From Nocardia wallacei (GTDB taxonomy: Bacteria > Actinomycetota > Actinomycetes > Mycobacteriales > Mycobacteriaceae): DNA of 64,000 bases. Position 1 is the first letter of the stretch; each line of letters begins with the position of its first letter. The translations under genes and the position numbers were made by a program. The stretch spans positions 4,712,001 to 4,776,000 of the forward strand of contig NZ_AP023396.1 in NCBI RefSeq assembly GCF_014466955.1, given 5' to 3'. Positions 37,547 through 45,159 of the stretch are shown here, piece by piece. The notes under the pieces are model-generated. The model saw only the letters and a program-made list of their open reading frames with translations. It was not told where the DNA came from and did not search any database.

Positions 37547-38603
37547 CCTGTACGGGGTGCTGCTGACCGTGGTGCTGCTGGGCGGCAACGCGTTCTTCGT
37601 GGGCGCGGAGTTCGCGCTCATCACCGCGCGCCGCGATCGCCTGGAAACCCTGTCCGCACAAGGCAAACGCAGCGCCGACACGGTCATCCGGGCCGGTGAG
37701 CACCTGTCGATGATGCTGGCCTCGGCGCAGCTGGGCGTCACCATCTGCTCGCTGCTGCTGGGGCGGGCCGGGGAACCGGCCATCGCGCATCTGCTGGAGC
37801 GGCCGTTCCATCTGGTCGGCGTGCCCGACCAGCTGCTGCACCCGATCGCGTTCGCGCTGGCACTGGCCCTGGTGGTGGTGCTGCACATGCTGCTGGGCGA
37901 GATGATCCCGAAGAACATCGCCCTCGCCGGGCCGGAACGTGTTGCGCTGCTGCTGGTTCCGATGCTGCTGTGGTTCCTGCGACTGGCCCGCCCGCTGATC
38001 ACGCTGTACAACGTCGCGGCCAATCTGACGCTGCGGGCGCTGCGCATCGAGCCGAAGGACGAACTGGACGCCACCGTGTCGTCGGTGGAACTGGCCGAGA
38101 TGATCGGCGAGTCCCGCTCGGAGGGGCTGCTCGAGGAGGGCGAGCACCGCCGCCTCACCCAGGCTCTGGGCACCACCGACCGCATCGTCGCCGACGTCAT
38201 GGTGCCGCTGGAGAAGACCCGCTGCGTGCCGTTGCGCGGGGACGGGACGACGCTGGGCGATATCGAGTCCGCGGTGGCCGAGACCGGCTTCTCGCGCTAC
38301 CCGGTGCGCGCCTCGGAGGGCTCATTGGTCGGGTATCTGCACGTGAAGGACGTGCTGGACAAGGTGGCCGACGAGGCGGCCGGTCCGTCGACGCCGATCC
38401 CGCGCATCGACATCCGGCCGCTGCCCACGCTCAGCATGGGCACCGCGCTGCACGAGGCGCTGGCCCGCCTGCGCCGCACCAACAGCCATCTCGGCCGGGT
38501 GGTCGACAGCCGCGGCAACACCGTGGGCATCGTCGCGCTCGAGGACCTGGTCGAGGAGTTCGTGGGCACGGTGCGCGACGCCACCCACCGGATCGCGGAG
38601 TGA
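37539..38603 (+). CDS. CNNM/CBS membrane protein, second of pair (Rv1841c-like)
   Basis: 354 residues. DUF21 domain (GGNAFFVGAEFALITARRDRLETL; HMLLGEMIPKNIALAGPERV) followed by two CBS modules (VPLEKTRCVPLRGDGTTLGDI; VVDSRGNTVGIVALEDLVEEFVG). It lacks the C-terminal CorC/HlyC domain of its partner. The tandem arrangement with an 8-base overlap is conserved in mycobacteria and suggests a heteromeric complex. Confidence 0.9.
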   Translation: MGDLYGVLLTVVLLGGNAFFVGAEFALITARRDRLETLSAQGKRSADTVIRAGEHLSMMLASAQLGVTICSLLLGRAGEPAIAHLLERPFHLVGVPDQLLHPIAFALALALVVVLHMLLGEMIPKNIALAGPERVALLLVPMLLWFLRLARPLITLYNVAANLTLRALRIEPKDELDATVSSVELAEMIGESRSEGLLEEGEHRRLTQALGTTDRIVADVMVPLEKTRCVPLRGDGTTLGDIESAVAETGFSRYPVRASEGSLVGYLHVKDVLDKVADEAAGPSTPIPRIDIRPLPTLSMGTALHEALARLRRTNSHLGRVVDSRGNTVGIVALEDLVEEFVGTVRDATHRIAE

Positions 38604-38610
38604 GCGCGCC

Positions 38611-39510
38611 GTGACGACGGCGGCGCGGGAGCTGCGGGTGCTGCCCGAGGGCGAGTGGCGGGCGCGCGCGGCCGCCCACCGCGCGCGGGTCGAGGAACTG
38701 ATCGGGCCGTATCTACGGCAGCGCGCCGCCGGGTCGAAACATCCGGTGATCGACTTCCTGTTCACCTACTACGGCCACAAGCCCGCGCAGCTGCGGCGCT
38801 GGCATCCGGGGTTCGGCGTGGCGCTGGAGAACGCGCACGAGTACGCGAATTCCCGCGGGTACCGGCACGTTCGGCCGGACGCGGGCGGCGCACCGGCGTG
38901 GACCGCCGATCCCGCCTTCGTGGCGCGCCGTCGCGACACCATCGAGTTCGTCGCGAAGCTGTTGCGCGCCACCGGTTCCCGCGCCCCGCAACTGTCCTGC
39001 TTCGGACTGCACGAATGGGCCATGGTCTATCGCAGCGACGACGTCCGGCACAGCCAGGTTCCACTGCGCCTCGGCCGCACCGGCACCGACGCGGTGGTGG
39101 AGTCGATGCCGTTGCGCTGCACCCATTTCGACGCGTACCGGTTCTTCACCCCCGACGCGGCGCCGCGCAACGCCGACCGGCTCACCCGCGACGACCAGCC
39201 CCGGCGCGAACAGCCCGGCTGCCTGCACGCGAACATGGATCTCTACAAGTGGGGCTTCAAGCTGATTCCGCTCATAGATTCCGCGCTGCTGCTGGACTGC
39301 CTCGAACTCGCCTGTGCCGCACGTGAACTCGACATGCGTGCCAGCCCTTACGACCTGTCGGCGTACGACTACACCCCCGTCCCCATCGAAACGCCTGCCG
39401 GACGGGCCGAGTACGTCCGCGGCCAACTGCAGCTCACCGAGCAGGCCGCGCCGCTGCGTGAACGTCTCCTGTCCGCAGCGGAAGACCTGCTGCGACAAGC
39501 GCACCACTGA
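38611..39510 (+). CDS. Conserved protein annotated in relatives as 3-methyladenine DNA glycosylase
   Basis: 299 residues. Conserved actinobacterial sequence: RVLPEGEWRARAAAHRARVEEL, HPVIDFLFTYYGHKPAQLRRWHPGFG, SCFGLHEWAMVY, HFDAYRFFTPDAAPRN, QPGCLHANMDLYKWGFKL. Databases commonly label this family a 3-methyladenine DNA glycosylase, but I see no helix-hairpin-helix or AlkA/Tag/MPG signature, so that label should be treated with caution. GTG start, 7 bases after the CBS gene; probably in the same operon. Confidence 0.75.
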   Translation: MTTAARELRVLPEGEWRARAAAHRARVEELIGPYLRQRAAGSKHPVIDFLFTYYGHKPAQLRRWHPGFGVALENAHEYANSRGYRHVRPDAGGAPAWTADPAFVARRRDTIEFVAKLLRATGSRAPQLSCFGLHEWAMVYRSDDVRHSQVPLRLGRTGTDAVVESMPLRCTHFDAYRFFTPDAAPRNADRLTRDDQPRREQPGCLHANMDLYKWGFKLIPLIDSALLLDCLELACAARELDMRASPYDLSAYDYTPVPIETPAGRAEYVRGQLQLTEQAAPLRERLLSAAEDLLRQAHH

Positions 39511-39528
39511 GACCTCCGCCCACCGGGC

Positions 39529-39554
39529 GGGCGCCGCGCGCCGGTGCGGCGCCC
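39529..39554. terminator. Hairpin ending the guaB1-downstream operon
   Basis: 9-bp perfect stem GGGCGCCGC and GCGGCGCCC with an 8-base loop, 18 bases after the stop codon and just before the next promoter. Confidence 0.6.
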
Positions 39555-39565
39555 CGTGCGCGCGG

Positions 39566-39596
39566 TTGACTTCAGGTCGGGATGAAGTCGCAGACT
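39566..39596 (+). promoter_or_regulatory. Methyltransferase promoter with overlapping inverted repeat
   Basis: TTGACT (39566-39571) is a good -35; CAGACT (39591-39596) is a weak -10 at 19-base spacing, ending 7 bases before the ATG (leaderless). GACTTC (39568-39573) and GAAGTC (39584-39589) form a 6-bp inverted repeat across the spacer, a likely operator. Confidence 0.5.
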
Positions 39597-39603
39597 GGCG
39601 GCC

Positions 39604-40293
39604 ATGTCCACATTGCTCAACATGCTCGACGCTTTCGACAACCGGCCCGAGGCCCGCAACCTGCGGGAACGCAGCTATCAAGGCTTGGGCGACACCGTGG
39701 TCGACGTCGGATGCGGCGGCGGCCGCGCCGTCGGCGAACTGGCGGCCCGCGGCGCGCGCGCCATCGGCCTCGACCTCGACCCCGCCATGCTCGAGGCCGC
39801 CGCCGCGCGCTGGCCCGCGGGCGAATTCCGCGTCGCCGACGCCACCGCGCTGCCTCTCGACGACGGCTCGGTCACCGGCTACCGCGCCGACAAGGTCCTG
39901 CACACCCTCGCCGAGCCCGAGCGAGCCGTCGCCGAGGCCCGCCGGGTCCTGGCGAAGAACGGCCGCGCGGTGCTGCTCGGCCAGGACTGGGACACCTGCG
40001 TCATCGACTCCGACGACCCCGAGCTCACCCGAGCCCTGATCCACGCGCGCGCGGACCGGATGCCCAGCCCGCGGGTCGCTCGGCGCTACCGGAACCTGCT
40101 GCTGGACAACGGTTTCACCGACGTCACGGTCGAGGTGCACACGGTCGTCTGGACCGATGCGTCGTTCCTGCCGATGCTCGCCGACATCGGGGGCGAGGGC
40201 GCATGGCTCGACGCCCAAGCCGACCGGGCCCGCCGCGACCGGCTGTTCGTCGCCGTGCCGTTCTTCCTCGCCGCCGGGACGCGCGCGGACTGA
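39604..40293 (+). CDS. Class I SAM-dependent methyltransferase
   Basis: 229 residues. SAM-binding VVDVGCGGGRAVGELAARGARAIGLDLDP near residue 32, motif II-like EFRVADATALPLDDGSV, and motif III VLAKNGRAVLLGQDWD. UbiE-like small-molecule methyltransferase; substrate unknown. No ribosome site precedes the ATG, in line with leaderless transcription. Confidence 0.85.
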   Translation: MSTLLNMLDAFDNRPEARNLRERSYQGLGDTVVDVGCGGGRAVGELAARGARAIGLDLDPAMLEAAAARWPAGEFRVADATALPLDDGSVTGYRADKVLHTLAEPERAVAEARRVLAKNGRAVLLGQDWDTCVIDSDDPELTRALIHARADRMPSPRVARRYRNLLLDNGFTDVTVEVHTVVWTDASFLPMLADIGGEGAWLDAQADRARRDRLFVAVPFFLAAGTRAD

Positions 40294-40446
40294 CCTGCGA
40301 AAACGTCGTTCTCCCCAGTGCTTTCGCCGAAAACCATCCGTACCAGACAGTAACGCGTTACCGTTTCGACGTTGGCGTAACCAGCGGTACGGAGTACCGC
40401 GCCCCGTCTCGGCGAGATGTGGGACGGCGTGGAAGGCGGGGACGCG

Positions 40447-42024
40447 ATGCGGCGCTTGCTGGGAATTCGGCGATCCAGGCCGGTGGTGGTGCTCGCGGCC
40501 GCGTTGCTCGCCGCCACCGCCCTGCCGCTGGGCGGCGCCTCGGCGGATCTGCAATCCGAGATCACCGACCAGGTGCGGCAGTTCCTCGACATCGGACGCA
40601 CGGCGGTCGGGCGCGCCGACTGCGGACCGGGTTCCCGGCCGGAAACCGGTCTGCAGGGCGACGTTCCGGCCGCCGACCGCAACAACGGACGCAGCACGCA
40701 GGGATACAGCTGCAACATGTCGCTGGTCGGCGGCTTCGCCGGGCGCGGCGGCGGCATCACCTCCACCACCTTCGACCACTGCTCGTACACCGGTTCGTTC
40801 TTCCCCGGCAACCTGCTCGGCCCCGCCCAGGGCGTGCAGGTGCTCGATGTGGCCGACCCGGCCCATCCCACTCTCACGGCGACCCTGACCGAACCGGCCA
40901 TGCTGGCCGGAACCTGGGAGAGCCTGAAGGTCAACAAACAGCGAAAACTGTTGGTGGGCACGGGAGTTCCGGTCGGCGAGGGGGTGGGCTATCTGTCGGT
41001 GTACGACATCTCCGACTGCGCCCACCCGCGACTGCTCAATCCCGGCCCGGGCTCCAATCTCGCCATGCCGCTGCCGATCACGACGCACGAGGGCGGCTTC
41101 TCCCCCGACGGCCGCACCTACTGGTCCTCGGGCATCGCGCCCGGCTTCGTCAGCGCGGTCGACCTCACCGACCCCGCGAATCCGCATGTCGTGTGGCAGG
41201 GCCTGACCGGGATCGAGGCGCACGGATTCGGCGTCAGCGCCGACGGCAACCGCCTGTACCTGTCGGCGCTCGGCGGATTCACCGTGCTCGACATCAGCGC
41301 GGTGCAGCGGCGCGACCCGAATCCCCAAGTGGCGCACCTGGGCCGGGTGTTCTGGACCGACGGCTGGGCCACCCAGCACAGCATTCCCGTCACCTACGAC
41401 GGCAAGCCGTACCTGTTCACCGCCGACGAGGGCGGATCCGGCGGTGTGAAGGTGATCGACATCTCCGACGACACCCGCCCGGAGGTGGTCAACAAGATCA
41501 AGCTGGAGATCAACCTGCCCGAACACCAGGACAGCCAGCTCGCCTCGGCCATGGGCGGTTCGGTCTTCGCCTACGACCCGCACTACTGCGCGGCCGACCG
41601 CCCGAACGACCCGACCGCGCTCGCCTGCGGCTGGGAATCCTCGGGCATCCGGGTGTTCGACGTGCGCGACCCGTTCCACGTGCGTGAGATCGCGTACTTC
41701 AACCCGCCCGCCCGCACCGGCCGGAATCTGGAGCTGTGGAACTCGCCGCACGCGCTGGCCTCGCTGATCGGGCCGCCCGCGATGGAGGGCCTCTCGGCGG
41801 CCCGCGCGATGCTGGAGGGCAAATTCGATCCCGTGCAGGCGCTGTCGGCGCGCACCGGCATGCTCGCCTTCGGCGACGTCTCCACCGACTGGTGTTTCGC
41901 CCCGCCGGAATGGCACGGCAACCAGCTGTGGACCACCTGCAACGACAACGGTTTCCTGGTCGTGCAGCTCGACGACGACGTATATTCGCCACCGGCGGAC
42001 CAGCAGTCGATCGTGGGCTCGTGA
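40447..42024 (+). CDS. Secreted LVIVD-repeat beta-propeller protein
   Basis: 525 residues. Signal peptide RPVVVLAAALLAATALPLGGASA (cleavage near residue 34). Repeated strands of the LVIVD type follow: VQVLDVADPAHPTLTATL, LSVYDISDCAHPRLL, VSAVDLTDPANPHVVWQG, FTVLDISAVQRRDPNP, VKVIDISDDTRPEVV and IRVFDVRDPFHVREIAYF, giving a likely seven-bladed propeller. Several cysteines suggest disulfides outside the cytoplasm. AAGGCGGGG lies upstream of this ATG rather than the one 30 bases earlier. The stop overlaps the DUF305 start (TGATG), so they form one unit. Confidence 0.85.
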   Translation: MRRLLGIRRSRPVVVLAAALLAATALPLGGASADLQSEITDQVRQFLDIGRTAVGRADCGPGSRPETGLQGDVPAADRNNGRSTQGYSCNMSLVGGFAGRGGGITSTTFDHCSYTGSFFPGNLLGPAQGVQVLDVADPAHPTLTATLTEPAMLAGTWESLKVNKQRKLLVGTGVPVGEGVGYLSVYDISDCAHPRLLNPGPGSNLAMPLPITTHEGGFSPDGRTYWSSGIAPGFVSAVDLTDPANPHVVWQGLTGIEAHGFGVSADGNRLYLSALGGFTVLDISAVQRRDPNPQVAHLGRVFWTDGWATQHSIPVTYDGKPYLFTADEGGSGGVKVIDISDDTRPEVVNKIKLEINLPEHQDSQLASAMGGSVFAYDPHYCAADRPNDPTALACGWESSGIRVFDVRDPFHVREIAYFNPPARTGRNLELWNSPHALASLIGPPAMEGLSAARAMLEGKFDPVQALSARTGMLAFGDVSTDWCFAPPEWHGNQLWTTCNDNGFLVVQLDDDVYSPPADQQSIVGS

Positions 42025-42671
42025 TGCGACGCTGGCCGCGCGCCGTCGCCTTCGCCTGCGGTGCGGTGTTCCTGCTGGTGCTCGGCGCCGCGCTGCGGCC
42101 GCTCCTCCTGCCCGAAAACCATGCTCCCGCACAGGTGTTGAACGATACGGAGATCGGCTTCGCCCAGGACATGACGGCCCATCACCAGCAGGCCGTACAG
42201 ATCGTGCAGCGACTGGACGCGGGCGTCGATCCGGCGGTGGCGCGGCTGGCGCGGCAGATCGACCACACCCAGCAGGTGGAGATCGGCACCATGCTCGGCT
42301 GGCTGCGCCTGGCCAACGCCTCACCGATGCCCCGGCACCCGATGGCCTGGCTGCCGCACGACGCCGATACGACCGCGGCGCACCATCATTCACCCCCGTC
42401 CGCGCCCGCCGACGCGGCGATGCCCGGACTGGCGTCCCAGGCCGAACTCGACGCCCTCTCCGCCGCCCGCGGCCGCGACGCCGAAGTCCTGTTCCTCCAG
42501 TTGATGTACCGCCACCATCAGGGCGGCATCGCGATGGCGCAGGCGGCCGACCGCGTGATCGCGTCCGGCCCCGTCAAGGAGGCCACGCGCGGCATGATCG
42601 TCGCCCAGAGTCAGGAATGCGGCCTGATGGGCCTGCTGCTCACCCAGCGCAACGCCCAGCCACTGCCCTAG
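42024..42671 (+). CDS. DUF305 exported four-helix protein
   Basis: 215 residues. N-terminal signal or anchor helix (AVAFACGAVFLLVLGAALRPLLL). DUF305 core with two HH motifs: FAQDMTAHHQQAVQIVQRL and FLQLMYRHHQGGIAMAQAADRVI, plus a His-rich middle (HDADTTAAHHH). DUF305 proteins are ferritin-like bundles, often near copper genes, and may bind metal. It is translationally coupled to the propeller gene. Confidence 0.88.
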   Translation: MRRWPRAVAFACGAVFLLVLGAALRPLLLPENHAPAQVLNDTEIGFAQDMTAHHQQAVQIVQRLDAGVDPAVARLARQIDHTQQVEIGTMLGWLRLANASPMPRHPMAWLPHDADTTAAHHHSPPSAPADAAMPGLASQAELDALSAARGRDAEVLFLQLMYRHHQGGIAMAQAADRVIASGPVKEATRGMIVAQSQECGLMGLLLTQRNAQPLP

Positions 42672-42697
42672 CCGACGGGATCGACAACGTCTCTCGA

Positions 42698-42738
42698 GGC
42701 CGGACAACAGTTTCGGCGTCCACGGATGTTGTCCGGCC
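42698..42738. terminator. Terminator hairpin after the propeller/DUF305 operon
   Basis: 12-bp perfect stem GGCCGGACAACA and TGTTGTCCGGCC with a 17-base loop, 27 bases after the DUF305 stop. Confidence 0.7.
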
Positions 42739-42757
42739 ACGACAGCCGTCGCGAGGC

Positions 42758-42787
42758 CCGGTCCCGTTCCGCACGGAACGGGACCGG
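42758..42787. terminator. Terminator hairpin for the leftward small gene
   Basis: 13-bp perfect stem CCGGTCCCGTTCC and GGAACGGGACCGG with a tight 4-base loop. It lies 42 bases past the stop of the 33-residue minus-strand frame and back to back with the DUF305 terminator. Confidence 0.75.
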
Positions 42788-42829
42788 CGAGTCCAGGAGG
42801 CGCTGTGCGCCTCGATGGCCTCGGTGGGT

Positions 42830-42931
42830 TTACAGGGGCGGAAAGCCGGCGGAGCCGGTGGCGACCCAGTTCCAGAAGGCGTACGCGTGTGCGATGAGCA
42901 CATTGGCGACGTCGATAGCGGTACTGCCCAT
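42830..42931 (-). CDS. Candidate 33-residue small membrane-active protein
   Basis: A self-contained unit: TACCCT -10 (42975-42980), a leader of about 37 bases, GAGGA 9 bases before the ATG, and a strong hairpin after the stop. The peptide starts MGSTAIDVANVLIAHAYAFW and ends NWVATGSAGFPPL: one hydrophobic/aromatic amphipathic helix without charge except one Asp and one His. The size and amphipathic character recall the tiny PorA/PorH-type porins and other small membrane peptides of mycolic-acid bacteria, but that is only an analogy. It lies in an otherwise empty 388-base gap. Confidence 0.5.
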   Translation of the reverse strand: MGSTAIDVANVLIAHAYAFWNWVATGSAGFPPL

Positions 42932-43059
42932 TATCGCGATTCCTCACATCAGGTGACTTGCACTTGCGCCGCCCAGGGTAGTGGAACCGCCCACCGGGCA
43001 GCGGGGGTGACGCGAATACGCCGGCCCCCGCGCCGCCCGGAGGAGAGAACCGGACGGTC

Positions 43060-44352
43060 TCAGAGGTTGCCGACGGTGTGTTCCAGCTTGCGGGCCACCA
43101 GGTCACGGGCCTGCTCGCGCAGCGCGGGGCGGTAGCCACTGGGGTACACGGGATCGGCGGGGGCGTACTGGCCGAGGACCTGCTTGGCGAGGGTGATCTT
43201 GTGTACCTCGGTCGGGCCGTCGGCGATCGCCATGACCTCGGCGTAGTTCATCATGTCGACGAAGGGCAGATCCTCGCTGACGCCGAGGGCGCCGTGCAGG
43301 TGCAGGGCGCGGCGCGCGACGTCGTGCATCACCTTGGGCATGGCCACCTTGATGGCGGCGATGTCCTTGCGGACCGCGCGGTAGTCCTGCTCCTTGTCGA
43401 TGCGCCACGCCGTGCGCAGCACCAGCAGGCGGAACTGCTCCATCTCGATCCAGCTGTCGGCGATGCGCTCCTGGGTCATCTGCTTGCCTCCGAGCACGCC
43501 CTTGCCCATCGGCCGCGACACCGCGCGCTCGCACATCATGTCGAATGCCTTGCGCACCATGGCGACCGTGCGCATGGCGTGGTGCACCCGCCCGCCGCCG
43601 AGCCGGGTCTGGGCCACCACGAACCCGAGGCCCTCGGCGCCGAGCAGATGATCGGCGGGCACCCGCACGTCGGTGAACCGCAGATGCCCCTCGTGCTTGC
43701 TGAAGCCGTGCACCTCGAAGTTCTTCACGATCTCCAGGCCCGGGGTGCCACCGGGCACGATGAACATCGACAGCCGCTGATGCGGCGGCGCCTCCGGATC
43801 GGTCACCACCATGACGATGTGGAACGCGGCGTGCTCGGCGGCGGTGTTGAACCACTTCTCGCCGTTGATGACCCAGTGGTCGCCGTCGCGCACCGCGCGG
43901 GCCCGGAACGAGGTCGGGTCGGAGCCACCTGTGGGCTCGGTCATCACGTAGCAGGAACCGATCTCACCGTCGAGCAGCGGCTGCAGGTAGCGTTCCTTCT
44001 GCTCGGGGGTGCCGAAGTGGGCGAGGATCTCGGCGTTGCCCGAATCCGGCGCCTGGCAACCGAATACGAGCGGTGCCCACATCGATGTGCCCAGCACCTC
44101 GTTCAGCAGCGCCAGTTTGAGCTGTCCGTAGCCGGGGCCGCCGAGTTCGGGGCCGAGGTGGCAGGCCCACAGCCCGCGTTCCTTCACCTGCTCCTGCAGC
44201 GGCCGCAGCAGCGCCCGGACCTGCGGGTCGGCGCGGTCGTACGGGTTGAGGTCGGGCAGCAGGTCCAGCGGTTCCACCTCGGTGCGGACGAACTCCGCGA
44301 CCCAGTCGAGCTGCTCCTGATATTCCGGATCGGTCTCGAAATCCCAAGCCAT
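43060..44352 (-). CDS. Acyl-CoA dehydrogenase
   Basis: 430 residues, FAD-dependent acyl-CoA dehydrogenase fold. The FAD/substrate signature CYVMTEPTGGSDPTSFRARA near residue 130 is clear, followed by FSKHEGHLRFTDVRVPADHLLG and the C-terminal ALHLHGALGVSEDLPFVDMMNYAEVMAIADGPTEVHKITLAKQVL. Substrate class is not determinable. AAAGG precedes the ATG, 2 bases after the stop of the TetR gene; the two form an operon. Confidence 0.95.
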   Translation of the reverse strand: MAWDFETDPEYQEQLDWVAEFVRTEVEPLDLLPDLNPYDRADPQVRALLRPLQEQVKERGLWACHLGPELGGPGYGQLKLALLNEVLGTSMWAPLVFGCQAPDSGNAEILAHFGTPEQKERYLQPLLDGEIGSCYVMTEPTGGSDPTSFRARAVRDGDHWVINGEKWFNTAAEHAAFHIVMVVTDPEAPPHQRLSMFIVPGGTPGLEIVKNFEVHGFSKHEGHLRFTDVRVPADHLLGAEGLGFVVAQTRLGGGRVHHAMRTVAMVRKAFDMMCERAVSRPMGKGVLGGKQMTQERIADSWIEMEQFRLLVLRTAWRIDKEQDYRAVRKDIAAIKVAMPKVMHDVARRALHLHGALGVSEDLPFVDMMNYAEVMAIADGPTEVHKITLAKQVLGQYAPADPVYPSGYRPALREQARDLVARKLEHTVGNL

Positions 44353-44354
44353 GA

Positions 44355-45002
44355 TCAGCCTTTCGTGCGTGTGATTCCCTCGAGGACGGTGGCGGCGAGG
44401 ATGTCGGCGATCTGCTCCGGCGAATGCCCGCCGTGCGGGCGGTACCAGAACGTCACCATGTTCAACATCCCCAGCACGCTGTTGGTGACGACATGATCGG
44501 CGGTGCGCAGCACCCCCGCCGCGTGCCCGGCGTCGATCACCCGCTGCCAGCACTGCTGCACCCGATCGCGCAGCAGCTGCAGATCGTCGGCGCGCTCACC
44601 GCTCAGCGCGGACACGTCGCGCAGCTGGATGGCGACCTCGCGGCGGTGGGCGACGATGAGCCGGACGTGACTGTGGATCAGCAGGCGCAGCTTGGTGACC
44701 GGCTCGTCGGGCCCGTCGGCGATGGCGCGGGCCTCGATGAGCATCAGCTCGATGTAATCGCGCAGGATCTGGAACAGCAGCTCCTCCTTGGAGCCGATGT
44801 GATAGTAGAGCGCGCCGCGCTGCACATCGGCGCGGTCGCCGATCTCCGCGACGCCCGTGCCGTGAAAGCCCTTCTCCGCGAACAACTCGACGGCCGCGGC
44901 CACGATGCGGGCGCGCGTCTGGGCCGCCGCCGTCGCGGGTGGGCGGCCGCGCCTGCGCACCACGGCGACCTTGCCCGCCGACGACCGGTCCACCGCAGAC
45001 AT
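44355..45002 (-). CDS. TetR-family regulator in operon with acyl-CoA dehydrogenase
   Basis: 215 residues. Basic N-terminus (VRRRGRPPATAAAQTRARI), HTH VELFAEKGFHGTGVAEIGDRADVQRGALYYHIGSKEELLFQI, then a C-terminal domain of the type found in lipid-catabolism regulators. The ATG is selected because the longer in-frame reading runs through the palindromic operator. Likely autorepressor of this two-gene operon, perhaps lifted by an acyl-CoA. Confidence 0.88.
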   Translation of the reverse strand: MSAVDRSSAGKVAVVRRRGRPPATAAAQTRARIVAAAVELFAEKGFHGTGVAEIGDRADVQRGALYYHIGSKEELLFQILRDYIELMLIEARAIADGPDEPVTKLRLLIHSHVRLIVAHRREVAIQLRDVSALSGERADDLQLLRDRVQQCWQRVIDAGHAAGVLRTADHVVTNSVLGMLNMVTFWYRPHGGHSPEQIADILAATVLEGITRTKG

Positions 45003-45034
45003 CGTCCGCCCTTCGCCCAGAAATGTTCCGCTCA

Positions 45035-45049
45035 GTACATTAAATGTAC
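45035..45049. promoter_or_regulatory. Palindromic operator of the TetR/acyl-CoA dehydrogenase operon
   Basis: Perfect 15-bp palindrome GTACATT-A-AATGTAC, 33 bases upstream of the regulator's ATG and about 110 bases upstream of glcB on the other strand. Confidence 0.7.
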
Positions 45050-45159
45050 CGGCGGATACGATCAAGGCTCGAGCATGGTGGGCTGCGGCCGCGTGATTAC
45101 CGCCGAGTAACATGACAGTCGTACTTTTTCCATCCGGCTATCTCGAAATGAGGCAGTAG

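Noticed and set aside
38713..42393. 1226-codon minus-strand open frame
   Set aside because: Antisense to four well-supported genes (glycosylase-like, methyltransferase, LVIVD and DUF305 proteins); composition is that of a GC-rich shadow.
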